Source: Lysinibacillus sp. (GTDB lineage Bacteria > Bacillota > Bacilli > Bacillales_A > Planococcaceae). From it: a DNA stretch of 64,000 nt. Location: positions 1 to 64,000 of the forward strand of contig JAPSKP010000004.1 in assembly GCA_031181585.1 (NCBI GenBank), written 5' to 3'. Positions 52,535 through 62,009 of the stretch are shown here, piece by piece. A program made the position numbers and the translations under genes. Positions within the stretch are counted from its first letter, which is position 1, and each line of letters starts with the position of its first letter. A model generated the notes under the pieces. That model made no database searches and had not been told where the DNA came from. It saw only the letters and a list, made by a program, of their open reading frames with translations.

Positions 52535-52864
52535 ATGGAAGCAAAAAAAGTAGAGGTGCCGTGCAGTACATGTGGAGAACCGGTGAAAATTGATTTCAAT
52601 GAAGCGGAATTTTCCTCCCAGCTGACAATATTGAACGGAAAAAAGAAAGAAAGCCGCACGTTCATAAAAAAATGTCCAAACTGCGGACAAATCAATACTG
52701 TGACGAGTGATGATAAAAAAGAATGGGGAAAACGAAAAGGGCCAAACGTGAAGACGGTCATGTTTTCTGGCTTTTTCTCCTGTCTGGTAATGATTATACT
52801 ATTCGCCCTGTTTGTTTATTTTGCGTTCAAAGGACTGGGCATTGTGGTTGATTGGTTGTTTTAA
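52535..52864 (+). CDS. Zinc-ribbon membrane protein
   Basis: The 109-residue protein begins at ATG 52535. CSTCGEP and CPNCGQI (residues about 10-52) form a four-Cys zinc ribbon, followed by a basic linker and a C-terminal membrane segment (residues 80-102). The topology suggests a cytosolic ribbon anchored at the membrane. It sits beside zinc-transport genes, but a functional link is not shown. Confidence 0.8.
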   Translation: MEAKKVEVPCSTCGEPVKIDFNEAEFSSQLTILNGKKKESRTFIKKCPNCGQINTVTSDDKKEWGKRKGPNVKTVMFSGFFSCLVMIILFALFVYFAFKGLGIVVDWLF

Positions 52865-52909
52865 CAGGGAAAGGCGTGAGGACATATGACGTGTCCTCAC
52901 TTTTGCTTT

Positions 52910-53800
52910 TTAAAACAGTCCGCATGATCCTAATATGTCTGAGCTCTCCATTAAACTTGCCTCCGCAATCCCGATTCCTTCCCGCTTCATAAAGGCTTGG
53001 ACAGCTTGATAGCCGACCGCATAGCCGGCAAACGGTGATAGGCCAACCGGTGCGTAGCCTTGAGCCTTTGCGATGATATCGCCAAACATATAGCTGCTCA
53101 CCTCTGCAAATCCCTTCACCTGGATCGCCTCCTTCATCACTTCGATTGAGTAAGCAAGGTCCTCTTCATCAAAGGAAGTGACCCAGGGGCCTAAGAGCTG
53201 TTCACCGAAGAGTGCCTGTGCAAAGGATTCAGCCAGCCCCTCGATTACCAAATAGTCGCCGACGGTCACATTTCCATGGTCCCAATTAAAATAGGAAAAA
53301 CGAATATTATGATGAAATTCATGCGCAATAACCGCTGGGAGTCTCGGAATATTGTAGCTATTCGGACTTATGGCTACCTGGATAAAACCCGGAATACCAC
53401 CAAACCCACAGTACCCTTTTTGCAAAGATAACTTATCTGAATCCGCAATATAAAGTCCGAATTTTAGATTATCAGCAGCAATCATCAAGGAATGTTTCGC
53501 TATAAAATCTAGACAATGATCAAGTGTGCTTTGGGCTGTTTGCATGGCATGGAATTCTTTTAAATTCTCTAACACCTGCAAGCCGGTCACCGTTTCTTGC
53601 ACACCTAAATAACCAAGCATATTTGTTGCCATTAATACGTCATATCCATTAGGCTCACTTGCTTTTAGTGGTACATTGATCAACCGCCACATTGCTTCAA
53701 AAGGCTTCATCATTTCATATCGAAAATAATCCTCCCTTCCTTTTTCCAAAGAGAACAGTATTTCATATTGCTCTATTGTGTTTTCCAGACTGTACTTCAT
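52910..53800 (-). CDS. DUF2268 putative zinc-dependent protease
   Basis: The 296-residue soluble protein has HEFHH (AVIAHEFHHNIRF) and a downstream EGLAESFAQ that gives the third ligand, as in DUF2268/gluzincin-like proteins. Its C-terminal half is typical (GYAVGYQAVQAFM). AGAGGG precedes ATG 53800. Confidence 0.88.
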   Translation of the reverse strand: MKYSLENTIEQYEILFSLEKGREDYFRYEMMKPFEAMWRLINVPLKASEPNGYDVLMATNMLGYLGVQETVTGLQVLENLKEFHAMQTAQSTLDHCLDFIAKHSLMIAADNLKFGLYIADSDKLSLQKGYCGFGGIPGFIQVAISPNSYNIPRLPAVIAHEFHHNIRFSYFNWDHGNVTVGDYLVIEGLAESFAQALFGEQLLGPWVTSFDEEDLAYSIEVMKEAIQVKGFAEVSSYMFGDIIAKAQGYAPVGLSPFAGYAVGYQAVQAFMKREGIGIAEASLMESSDILGSCGLF

Positions 53801-53913
53801 TAAATCAACCCTCTTTCTATATTATTACTGTAAGTGTTGACGTAACGAGAAGGTCAAGAAGTTTAGAAAGCTATGATATGGGCGGTTCATCCGCTGTCAC
53901 AATAAAAATTTCA

Positions 53914-53946
53914 CAAAAAAACCTTTCGGCGATTTAGCCGAAAGGG
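53914..53946 (-). terminator. Intrinsic terminator of the DUF402 gene
   Basis: CCTTTCGGC pairs with GCCGAAAGG around GATTTA; the minus strand continues with TTTTTTT. Confidence 0.85.
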
Positions 53947-53951
53947 GGAAT

Positions 53952-54491
53952 TTACATATCCTTCTCCAAAATCTTTTTATGTGGAATACTGAAATCAAGA
54001 TATTTAAACGTTCCGTTCTGGAGTTCCTTATATATTTTATTAAATTCCGTAAATCCGAAGTCGTACATTTCCTTGGTGATTTCACCTGCCTGGAGTGCGT
54101 TTTCAATATCATCGAGGTCTTTTTTGATGATTTCGCCGGAAGGAAGCTTAATAAGGTCCAGGTAGAGATCCTCCATATAAGGAACACCGTCTTCTATTCC
54201 GTTATGAGTAGTAATGTCGATATACCACTGAACAATATTTCCTTTCTCATCAAATATCGTCGTGATACCGAAGTGCTCGTCATCCGGCAAGTGCTGCAGC
54301 CAGGAATAGCCTTCGTGAGCGATACAAAACGTCTTACCCGCATGTGTCGTCCATAAAGGTTCTTTTATTTTTTTTATTTTTAATAGTGCAACATGACCGG
54401 CATAATTTCCGTCATTTATATAGACCATATTAAAATCACGCTCCAGCACCCTTGACCAATCTTCTCTTGTGATAAAACGTTTATTCACCAT
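53952..54491 (-). CDS. DUF402 protein (putative nucleoside di/triphosphatase family)
   Basis: The 179-residue protein starts at ATG 54491 behind AAAGGAG; longer frames lack a site. The DUF402 core is present: WYIDITTHNGIE and YMEDLYLDLIKLPSGEI, whose acidic residues bind divalent metal in family members. B. subtilis YgaC and Staphylococcus Ntdp hydrolyse nucleoside tri/diphosphates. The activity here is inferred. Confidence 0.85.
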   Translation of the reverse strand: MVNKRFITREDWSRVLERDFNMVYINDGNYAGHVALLKIKKIKEPLWTTHAGKTFCIAHEGYSWLQHLPDDEHFGITTIFDEKGNIVQWYIDITTHNGIEDGVPYMEDLYLDLIKLPSGEIIKKDLDDIENALQAGEITKEMYDFGFTEFNKIYKELQNGTFKYLDFSIPHKKILEKDM

Positions 54492-54835
54492 AACGATAAG
54501 CTCCTTTCTTTGAATAATTGTATTATAAAATAGGACATACATAATTTGTAAAAGTATGCAGACTGCTATCAGCCTGCTGTCGTTAAATTCTTTTACCCAA
54601 GTGCTGTAGCGTTCAAGCGGGAAATTGGGAAGGAAGGAAAATTTCCTTTACTGGAATTTAGCAATATACCCTGTTACAATCATTATTTTAAAAGAAAAAA
54701 ATGAAACATTTTCCTAATTCACCCGTACAAACTACTAAAGAGAAATTTAGTTGGCACCCGGGAACGGGTTATAATGGAAATTATTTTTAGAAAATTCCTT
54801 TAATATGAGAAGATGTACATAAAGGGGGAAAAGGA
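54492..54835. other. Divergent intergenic region without visible gene
   Basis: About 340 bp between the DUF402 gene and the 50-aa membrane protein gene. It is A/T-rich, with several possible -10 boxes and no supported frame. Confidence 0.45.
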
Positions 54836-54988
54836 ATGATAGGTATCCTCGGCAGCATTATCTTAATTGTGCTGTTATTTGATGGACATACTCTGCGAAA
54901 GCAGAATACTGAACTGCTTGAGCAGAATAAAGAGATCCTGGAGAGGCTGAAATTTCTCCAAACTGAGCTGGAGATGAAAAGGGAATAA
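54836..54988 (+). CDS. 50-aa membrane protein with coiled-coil tail
   Basis: ATG 54836 follows GGGGGAAAAGG. One membrane helix (residues 2-15) leads into a charged, heptad-like helix (TELLEQNKEILERLKFLQTE). The build resembles small membrane-anchored coiled-coil proteins. No family is recognised. The next gene starts 68 bp downstream and may be co-transcribed. Confidence 0.65.
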   Translation: MIGILGSIILIVLLFDGHTLRKQNTELLEQNKEILERLKFLQTELEMKRE

Positions 54989-55055
54989 GAAATGTTGGCA
55001 ATTCGGTAAGGTAAATTATAGTGGATATTTTGTAAGGCAGCGAGGTGACAGGCAA

Positions 55056-55574
55056 GTGAACATCTATTTGTATACGATTCCCGAACAAGAGACACAGCAT
55101 ACGAGCATACCAGTGTATGATGAAGATAGGCAGACGGCTTTTGTACTTAGGAAAAGTCCGCATCGTCTATTAAACAGTGTGTTACACCATATGTCCAAGG
55201 TAGGAATGCCATACTGCTATATGGCGATTTCTCCAGATGACCGGCCGATTTTTAAGGTTGATTGCCCGTTTTCGGGAGTGGGCTATACCATTCAATCGAT
55301 GAATTCCCAGAAAAAGAACAAGATCGAGCAATACCACGTGCAGCTTGTCGAAAAGGTTCAGACATTCCGCCTGCAGGGTGACGATTTCCAATTTGAAAAG
55401 GATTACACAGGTGCTGGGGTGCTGACGCGAAATGACGAAAAAATTGCTAAAATTGAAAGTGTAGACAGCATTCAGGTAAACACGGCGAAACGCATTCGTA
55501 TCGAAGCGAGAGATGATATCTCGGCCTCCTTGATCGCCGTTCTGTATCAAACATTTATAGAGGAGCAGGATTGA
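55056..55574 (+). CDS. Tubby/LURP-like beta-barrel protein
   Basis: The 172-residue protein starts at GTG 55056 behind GAGGTGA. It is beta-rich with paired strands such as YCYMAISPDDRPIFKVDCP and QFEKDYTGAGVLTRND, the pattern of bacterial tubby-C-terminal-like (YxjI/LURP-one) proteins. The assignment is from strand pattern and motif spacing only. Confidence 0.6.
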   Translation: MNIYLYTIPEQETQHTSIPVYDEDRQTAFVLRKSPHRLLNSVLHHMSKVGMPYCYMAISPDDRPIFKVDCPFSGVGYTIQSMNSQKKNKIEQYHVQLVEKVQTFRLQGDDFQFEKDYTGAGVLTRNDEKIAKIESVDSIQVNTAKRIRIEARDDISASLIAVLYQTFIEEQD

Positions 55575-55703
55575 ATTGAATAATGAAAAGCCGCGCTTAC
55601 ATGGGGAATGAAAAAATTTCTCATGTTTTTTTATTTTGCTGTCCCTAATTGTCCTATTATTTTCGATAGTAATTTCTAGAGAACAATGAAAAGGGGAATG
55701 GAC

Positions 55704-56513
55704 ATGGTGTTTGATTACTTGAAGGAATTCGTTATATTCAGGTCAGTTGAAGAAATGGATGAACATATGGGAAGTCATTTGCTGCGTTACAAGGAGCTGC
55801 TCACAGAGAGTGAAGTTGCAATTGTAAAAAAAATTGCCTCGCATGCACTTGCCTATCCAGGAGTGTCCCATCTGAAGGCGGTAACGATTGCGGATAGCTT
55901 GCAGATCAGTACCAAAACAGTATACAGGGCAGCGGCAAAGCTAGAGGAGCTGGGAGTAGTAGGCAGAGTCCCAACGAAAAAACTGAACGGTATCAAAGGA
56001 GCGAATATTTATCGTATTCTTCCTTTTGTCCCATCGGACGTGTCCGAACGGGAAAATGCCAGAGAAACGGACAGTGGCAAAGCTTCCAAGCCGCTGCCAA
56101 GAAATCAATCATTTGTTTCTTTAAATCTTTCTCAAACAAGCACTTTACATAATATATATAATAGATTGCAAAATGAAAGAGAGAGAAAGATGTCCTGCAT
56201 GAATGAATATCAACGGACATTATACGAGCTTCTAATGGAGACGCCTATTAAGGACGAGCTGAAGGACGGATTATATCAGGCAATTGTGGCAAGCTCCATG
56301 CCTGATTTCCGTACCTTTGTACAGACGCGTGATGCATTGATCGGTATTATTCAGGATATTCATGCAGGCAGGCTGACGATTAACACAACACTCCGAGCTG
56401 TATTAAAGGGTGCCTTGCAAAAAACTCTGCCTATGGAAGTCTCAATGGAAACAGTGCCTGAGCAGCCGCGGCGAAAGGTGGAGTTCTATGACTGGCTGAC
56501 AGAACGGGAGTAA
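55704..56513 (+). CDS. Winged-helix DNA-binding protein
   Basis: The 269-residue protein is taken from ATG 55704 (AAGGGG 7 nt upstream); ATGs at 55686 and 55698 are alternatives. Residues 35-110 form a winged helix (VTIADSLQISTKTVYRAAAK, LGVVGRVP). A Ser/Asn-rich linker then leads to a helical C-terminal domain. It resembles replication-initiator or plasmid-type HTH proteins of bacilli, but no partition or origin signals lie nearby. Confidence 0.75.
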   Translation: MVFDYLKEFVIFRSVEEMDEHMGSHLLRYKELLTESEVAIVKKIASHALAYPGVSHLKAVTIADSLQISTKTVYRAAAKLEELGVVGRVPTKKLNGIKGANIYRILPFVPSDVSERENARETDSGKASKPLPRNQSFVSLNLSQTSTLHNIYNRLQNERERKMSCMNEYQRTLYELLMETPIKDELKDGLYQAIVASSMPDFRTFVQTRDALIGIIQDIHAGRLTINTTLRAVLKGALQKTLPMEVSMETVPEQPRRKVEFYDWLTERE

Positions 56514-56615
56514 AAGCCATTTCCTTTTTGCAGGTAAATGGCTAAAAATACGATTGTCCTCTAAGCATTTTTTTCAGCTAAACATGAATTTTCAGACGCT
56601 CCCTTTTTATTCATT

Positions 56616-57239
56616 CTAATCGAGCAGCCCTGAATCCTTTGCTTTGTTCACCGCCTCAGTGCGGGATTCGACCTGTAAATACGTAAATATCTTTGTCAGG
56701 TAGTTTTCTACTGTACGCTGTGATACACCAAGTTCCGATGCGATGGCCTTGTTTGTGAAGCCCTGAGCGACAAGCTGGAGGATTCTCCGTTCTTTTTCAG
56801 GTAATGTATAACCGTCATCAGTTTTTGTATTTGCTATTTTTCTAGAAATGAAGTTAAGGAATTGCGCAGGTACAAGGATATCTCCGCGTAGTACGGCGCT
56901 AATGGAATGAATAATTTGTTCTTTTGTAGCAGTTTTCGATAGCAAGCCATCCACTTTGCTTGTAATGAGCAGATCATAATAGTCTTCAAGTTCATAGCCT
57001 GTATAGAGAATCAGACGGGTGTCAGGGGAGAACTCTCGAACTTCTGCTGCGAGCTGAATGCCGTTAATCGGCTGCATATTTACATCAAGCAAGCAGCAGT
57101 CATATGTTTCACGCCGCAGCCGATCTATAGCAAAAAGGGGATTTGTTTCTGCTTCAATCGTCCAGTGCTCATGATGATCCAGCAGCGCTTTTGTTCCGTT
57201 TAATACAACGGGATGGTCGTCTACAATTAAAAGTTTCAT
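56616..57239 (-). CDS. ComA-like NarL-family response regulator
   Basis: The 207-residue protein has a receiver domain (DDHP near residue 8, phospho-acceptor Asp52 in LLDVNM, switch Lys in LSKTATK) and a LuxR-type HTH (GFTNKAIASELGVSQRTVENYL). The LYTGYELEDYY block and the DDHPVVLNGTK start closely follow ComA of B. subtilis. It begins directly after the kinase stop (TAAATG). Its targets cannot be read here. Confidence 0.9.
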   Translation of the reverse strand: MKLLIVDDHPVVLNGTKALLDHHEHWTIEAETNPLFAIDRLRRETYDCCLLDVNMQPINGIQLAAEVREFSPDTRLILYTGYELEDYYDLLITSKVDGLLSKTATKEQIIHSISAVLRGDILVPAQFLNFISRKIANTKTDDGYTLPEKERRILQLVAQGFTNKAIASELGVSQRTVENYLTKIFTYLQVESRTEAVNKAKDSGLLD

Positions 57240-59228
57240 TTACTCATTTCCTTCCTCTATATGAATGGTGATTCCCAGACCATTTTTTTGCCCTTCATCA
57301 ATTTGCATCGTTCCGTTAAATGCACGGACTCTTTCATGCATTCCTTTCATTCCCATCTTATCGGAGGCGGTGAAATCACTCTCATTTAGTCCAACTCCAT
57401 CATCCTCATAGAGAATCTCAATATGACGAGACTGGACAGTGACAGTGAGGAATACATGCGAGGCATGGGCATGCTTCATCGCATTATTTAGCAGTTCCTG
57501 TACAATACGATAAATCATGAGGGCATAGGCAGGGTTCTGCACTTTCTCAATATGAAACTGCTCCTTCAGGATAAAATCAGCTCTTAGCTTTACCTTCCCG
57601 CAAAACTTTGTTAGAGCGGATTGTAGTCCAAGAGTGTCGAGCAGCGGTGGATTAAGCATTTCACAATATTCGCGGAGCTCGTAAGAAATATCGAGCAGCT
57701 GTTCGCGAATATGCGATACTTTAGTTGCGTCAATTAATGCAGCAGGTATGTCCAGCTCCCTTGCCAGATAAAGCTGCTCCTGGAGGACTGTATCGTGCAA
57801 TTCTTGGGCAAGGACTGCCTTCTCTTGTTCGACAAACTGCCAAACAAGACGGTTAACCCAAGGAATGTCACCGATTTCTCTAGAGGTCTCCTCCATCAGT
57901 TCTTCCATTCGCTTCAAGCTACTGAAGAAAGCATCGCTATACATTGTCATCAGTTCCAGCCAAATCATCTCCTCGTTGCGGAGCTGGATGCTTTCCTTTT
58001 CCGCACCTATGACAAGAAGCAGCTGCTTCGTTGTATACCGGTGCAAGAGAAGTTCATAGCACCCGCCACGTTTTGTCACCTCAAAGGGACGTAGTGTAAT
58101 CTGGTCGTGGGGGACTGTCCGCACTGTGACTACGTGGAAATCCAGTTTCCGCTTGATCTCCTCAACAATAATGCGCACTAATTCCTCTTCACTGCGGGCA
58201 AAGCCCATTTTTTTTAATACTTCATATAAATGCTGTCCAGTTTCGCTATCAGTCATTGGCAAGAGCTTGCGTTGCCTAAAGTCCAGCTTTTCTTTTATAA
58301 CAAGCAGGATGTAGATACAGATTACTGCTGCTGAGAATAGCAGCAAGAACTGGCGAGTGGTTAAGACATCATATAAAAAGAAAGCTAGCCCTCCACAAAA
58401 CACCAACGCAGAAACAGTAGAGATGCTTCCATAATAGCGCAGACGCGACAGATGATACTGCAGGCCAAACAAACGCTCTGTGAGCTGTGTAAAAATAAAG
58501 CTAAAAGGCAGAAGTGAAAAAAAGATGGCTGCAATTTCTGGTGCTACAAAGGGCCTCTCTATAATCAGCTCGGGCAGGACATATAAAAATACATATGGTA
58601 AAAACGGCACAATGCAGCTAAAGATCAGAATCCGGATCTGCACTTTTTTTGACTGGGTATAACCGTAAAGCAAAATCCGGAAAATTGTAAGAACCCCAAT
58701 CGAGAAGAGTAGTAACGTCATCCAATCTACCAGTGCCTCAAATCTTGGCCAGAATATTGTCATGAAGCTTGCTGAAAAGATGATGATTGGGAAGCTGTAC
58801 ATAAACAAAAGACTGGATGTATACGGCCATTTCACTGCAATCCGATCAAAGTAGTTCCGCAAGAAATGTACTAAAATGCTGATACATAGCATCATCGCTG
58901 TACTGAAGAGAAGATAGCTGAACGAATCACCACTCGAAGCACCCGCAGAGCTGATATAGGCAAGACTGACAGTCAGCAAAAATAGTATAAGCATCGGCAG
59001 GAGCTGATTTCCCTTAAAACGTAAGAGATAGAAGGCCGAACAGAGCGTCAGCAGGAAATAAACGCTCGGCAGTACGAAATGCAAGTAGAAGAAATAGGAG
59101 GACTGGCCGGTTGCCCCTTGTCCTTGTATAAAAGTGTAAGCCGCCGATAGTATGTAGAGTCCGAATACTAAATAGGTGAAAAGAGACAGGCTGAACCAAT
59201 ATTTTTTTAATAGTTCAAGAGTGCTCAT
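57240..59228 (-). CDS. ComP-like sensor histidine kinase
   Basis: The 662-residue protein starts at ATG 59228 (AAGGGA 9 nt upstream). Eight or more membrane helices fill residues 1-320. The HisKA_3 box is AQELHDTVLQEQLYL with the phospho-His near residue 475, and the HATPase region has ELLNNAMKHAHAS, EDDGVG and MKGMHERV. Organisation and partner match ComP. No comQ/comX-type genes precede it, so the signal is probably not a classical ComX peptide. Confidence 0.9.
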   Translation of the reverse strand: MSTLELLKKYWFSLSLFTYLVFGLYILSAAYTFIQGQGATGQSSYFFYLHFVLPSVYFLLTLCSAFYLLRFKGNQLLPMLILFLLTVSLAYISSAGASSGDSFSYLLFSTAMMLCISILVHFLRNYFDRIAVKWPYTSSLLFMYSFPIIIFSASFMTIFWPRFEALVDWMTLLLFSIGVLTIFRILLYGYTQSKKVQIRILIFSCIVPFLPYVFLYVLPELIIERPFVAPEIAAIFFSLLPFSFIFTQLTERLFGLQYHLSRLRYYGSISTVSALVFCGGLAFFLYDVLTTRQFLLLFSAAVICIYILLVIKEKLDFRQRKLLPMTDSETGQHLYEVLKKMGFARSEEELVRIIVEEIKRKLDFHVVTVRTVPHDQITLRPFEVTKRGGCYELLLHRYTTKQLLLVIGAEKESIQLRNEEMIWLELMTMYSDAFFSSLKRMEELMEETSREIGDIPWVNRLVWQFVEQEKAVLAQELHDTVLQEQLYLARELDIPAALIDATKVSHIREQLLDISYELREYCEMLNPPLLDTLGLQSALTKFCGKVKLRADFILKEQFHIEKVQNPAYALMIYRIVQELLNNAMKHAHASHVFLTVTVQSRHIEILYEDDGVGLNESDFTASDKMGMKGMHERVRAFNGTMQIDEGQKNGLGITIHIEEGNE

Positions 59229-59420
59229 ATCTATTGCTCCCTTCACATTGTTTTCTTTCTATTATGAAGAAATCTTTCTGATAGGGAAAGAGAGCAGCTG
59301 GCATTTTCGGTTATACACAATCCATTTCTTCGTACCGCAAGAGGGCCGGTGGAAAGGCGTAATCGTGTTTGCGGGATAATCCATGTTAAGGTGTTGCTAA
59401 CAATAAGAGGAGAGAAAAAG

Positions 59421-60161
59421 ATGAAGCATCCTTTAACAGTATTTGGACTAGTATGTATCGTTATTTCGTTTGTTCCGCTATTTCTGATGGCTAGAGAAAC
59501 GTATATAAACAATTCAATAAATAAGCGCTACGATATTTCCCATACATATATGGAACATGGTTTTCCATCGTCGATTGACACTCAAAAAATCGAAGTGAAC
59601 GATTTTACTATAGAAATTAAGGAGGAACCAACAGGCAAAAAGGCACCAAAAACATGGTGGGATACAGAAGAAGATGGCGGTGACATCGTCAAACTTCAGC
59701 TCCTTGTAAACGACAAGGAAGTGTCAGCTGCTGATGATATAACGCTTTCCAGCAGCAATAGAAGCAGCCGTTACTGGTCCTGGCTCGATGTGCTGCTTGT
59801 GGAGAATAAAAAGAACGGCCAGGAACAGATCGCTATTGTCCAAAGACTGTCCGAAGATAACGCCATACAGGAAGATTACCGCTGGAAGATTATTTTTATT
59901 GCCGAAGACGGCAAACTCTCAGAGGAAGAAATTCAGTATCGTACCCGCTCAGAAAATCTACTTGCTGTTAGATTAATTAGTTTCTCCGGTACATCATTGA
60001 TCAGTATGGGATATTATTCCGATTTGTTACATTATTATCCGACGCTGTTTTATCCACTTCTTTATCCATTTGGCACAATGGCAGCGGGCATTATTCTCTT
60101 ATTACTTGGACTGTTTCTGCAACGGCAAAGAGGAAGGCACACTAGGGTCAATCTGAAGTAG
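59421..60161 (+). CDS. Membrane protein with large outer domain, first gene of three-gene operon
   Basis: The 246-residue protein starts at ATG 59421 behind GGAGAG. An N-terminal helix (residues 5-24) and a C-terminal helix (about 215-235) enclose a soluble domain with many charged residues and a WWDTEEDGG segment. I do not recognise a family. It faces the ComP-like kinase gene and may be regulated by it. Confidence 0.7.
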   Translation: MKHPLTVFGLVCIVISFVPLFLMARETYINNSINKRYDISHTYMEHGFPSSIDTQKIEVNDFTIEIKEEPTGKKAPKTWWDTEEDGGDIVKLQLLVNDKEVSAADDITLSSSNRSSRYWSWLDVLLVENKKNGQEQIAIVQRLSEDNAIQEDYRWKIIFIAEDGKLSEEEIQYRTRSENLLAVRLISFSGTSLISMGYYSDLLHYYPTLFYPLLYPFGTMAAGIILLLLGLFLQRQRGRHTRVNLK

Positions 60162-60177
60162 AAAAGGAGAGGTAAAG

Positions 60178-60696
60178 ATGATAAAGTACACGGTTATCGG
60201 AGGTTTTTTTGGCTTACTGCTGTCCTTTATTCTGCCTTTTGTATTTGCTATATTTGCCTCCGCCCTAGCAGGAAGTCTTGCTTTTTCGCTGAGCGGGACG
60301 TGGCTCTATTACGCCGCAGCTATCCCATTTGTTCTGACATTTTCGATACTAGGGAGCTTCTTTTGGAAGAAGGGGCGGCTGGAGAATAAAAATATGTGGC
60401 TGCTGAGCGCTGTTGTTGGACTTTTTATCCCGCTCTACTGTGGAACAATTGGCGCGTTGTACGGAGAATATATTGTTCGCCAATCATTTCGATTCTACAC
60501 GGCAAACGGCTATTTAGGTACAAATGTTAAAGAGATATTCATTAGAGGGACTATGTATGCCTTTATTTTGCTGCCAGTGACAGTACCATTGGCAAGATTG
60601 TTAGTAGAATTGTTCTGGGACATATTACAAAGAGTACCAGGCTGCTATAAAACGGGCTTGGAGGATAAGGGAGTGGAAGACGAGTGGAGAAGGTGA
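60178..60696 (+). CDS. Polytopic membrane protein, second gene of the operon
   Basis: The 172-residue protein has four membrane helices and starts at ATG 60178 after AAAGGAGAGG, 16 bp from the previous gene. No family is recognised. It overlaps the next gene by 13 nt. Confidence 0.7.
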   Translation: MIKYTVIGGFFGLLLSFILPFVFAIFASALAGSLAFSLSGTWLYYAAAIPFVLTFSILGSFFWKKGRLENKNMWLLSAVVGLFIPLYCGTIGALYGEYIVRQSFRFYTANGYLGTNVKEIFIRGTMYAFILLPVTVPLARLLVELFWDILQRVPGCYKTGLEDKGVEDEWRR

Positions 60697-61424
60697 CCGC
60701 CAAAATGGCCGGGGCAGGAACAGGCATGACGGTGCTGGTTATATGGACATTGGTTGTTTCAGGTATTGATTGGTATGAAGTCAGCGAGACATTGTCGAAT
60801 CGTTATTTATGGCTGTTGTTTTTCGGTTATGGGCTGCTTGTGGCACTACTGGTAGAAGGAGTTGTCTGGAAATTCCGTATAAAAAGGCATAGTGTTCGGC
60901 CAATCGTCTACATGGCTGCAGGTTTTCTATTATTCTATGTTTTTGGAATAAATGTGTTTGCTGTCATTGCGGGCATCATTTCAGCAGTTTTTGCGTTCCT
61001 CTTTTATATTGGTGAAATGGCTGCACGTCATTCGCGGTCTTATCGTATCGTATTTGCCTTTGTGCTGCCTGCTTTATTCCTGGTTATCGCCTGGATAGAT
61101 TTTTCAGTGAAACAGAGGTGGGAGGAAAACAGAACGGAAGAAGGATATGAGGCAAAGTTCGGATATTTTCATGGGGAGCACCGCATCCCGGTAGAATTGA
61201 AAAAAGGGGAGTCTGTATACTTTACAATTCACTTCGAACCTGCCAATGACGGGGGCTACGGCTATTCATTTGAAGATGCTAACGGACAGCCTACCGGTAT
61301 GGAGGAGCTGGGCAGGGACAGTTTTGGATATAGGGCCGAGCAGAATGGTGTATACTACATTGTTCTTTGGGGAGACCGTTTTAATGGCAGTATAGCTATC
61401 GATTGGGAATTTAAAAAGAGCTAG
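60684..61424 (+). CDS. Membrane protein with C-terminal beta domain, third gene of the operon
   Basis: The 246-residue protein begins at GTG 60684 within the end of the previous gene. Four or five membrane helices (to about residue 145) precede an outer beta-rich domain with ESVYFTIHFEP and VYYIVLWGDRFNGSIAIDW. The latter resembles carbohydrate-binding or pre-peptidase beta-sandwich repeats. The function is unknown. Confidence 0.7.
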   Translation: MEKVTAKMAGAGTGMTVLVIWTLVVSGIDWYEVSETLSNRYLWLLFFGYGLLVALLVEGVVWKFRIKRHSVRPIVYMAAGFLLFYVFGINVFAVIAGIISAVFAFLFYIGEMAARHSRSYRIVFAFVLPALFLVIAWIDFSVKQRWEENRTEEGYEAKFGYFHGEHRIPVELKKGESVYFTIHFEPANDGGYGYSFEDANGQPTGMEELGRDSFGYRAEQNGVYYIVLWGDRFNGSIAIDWEFKKS

Positions 61425-61466
61425 AAGGAAGCTTTTAGTTGGCTTACCGTAAAAGGATTGACATTT

Positions 61467-61863
61467 ATGAAAAAACTATCCATCTTGTTTTTTATATGCT
61501 TCTTGAGCGCCTCCTTTAACAATTCAAGACCATGTAGTTGATTACCGTTTTGGCAAACAAAATATCTTCCCGACAAGTTCACCAAGTGATTTTGGATGGG
61601 CATCCGAAGAATTCTCAGGGGCTCGCCATGTCAATTTTTACAATAGTGAAGGTGTTCAAATAACAAATGAAAAGGAAAGGCCTTTGCTGTTTAATGGCAG
61701 TATTGCTGTTAACGATATAGAGCGAGATTATGATGTATTGCATTTTTATGATAGAGAAAAATGCTTCACAAACGATTCTTTTAAGGATTTTAGTATATTG
61801 TCCGAGCTGGTAAGGAAATATATAAGAAAAACAAAAGGGAATAATGATGCCATTCTGGTTTAA
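61467..61863 (+). pseudogene. Frameshifted secreted-protein gene
   Basis: ATG 61467 (AAAGGA upstream) starts a signal peptide (MKKLSILFFICFLSASF) but the frame ends after NNSRPCS at about 61533. From the same point the next frame runs on, DHVVDYRFGKQNIFPTSSPS through to NDAILV and TAA at 61861-61863. One frameshift near 61525 explains both parts. It could be a sequencing error or true decay. The family is unknown. Confidence 0.65.
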
Positions 61864-61974
61864 ACAATGCAAATAAGGTGGAGAAAACTTAAAATGATGA
61901 CAGGCAGGCCATATCCAAAAATCATTGTACAATCGGCACCGTATTCTATGAGTTGTAGGGTTAATTCTAGACAT

Positions 61975-62009
61975 AAAAAAGGGAAACGCTGGAAGAGGGC
62001 GTTTCCCTT
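61975..62009 (-). terminator. Intrinsic terminator of the DUF3885 gene
   Basis: GGGAAACGC pairs with GCGTTTCCC; the minus strand continues with TTTTTT. Confidence 0.85.

Noticed and set aside
54787-55163. Minus-strand frames of about 100 codons
   Set aside because: They are antisense to the 50-aa membrane gene and the tubby-like gene, which have ribosome sites and better codon use.
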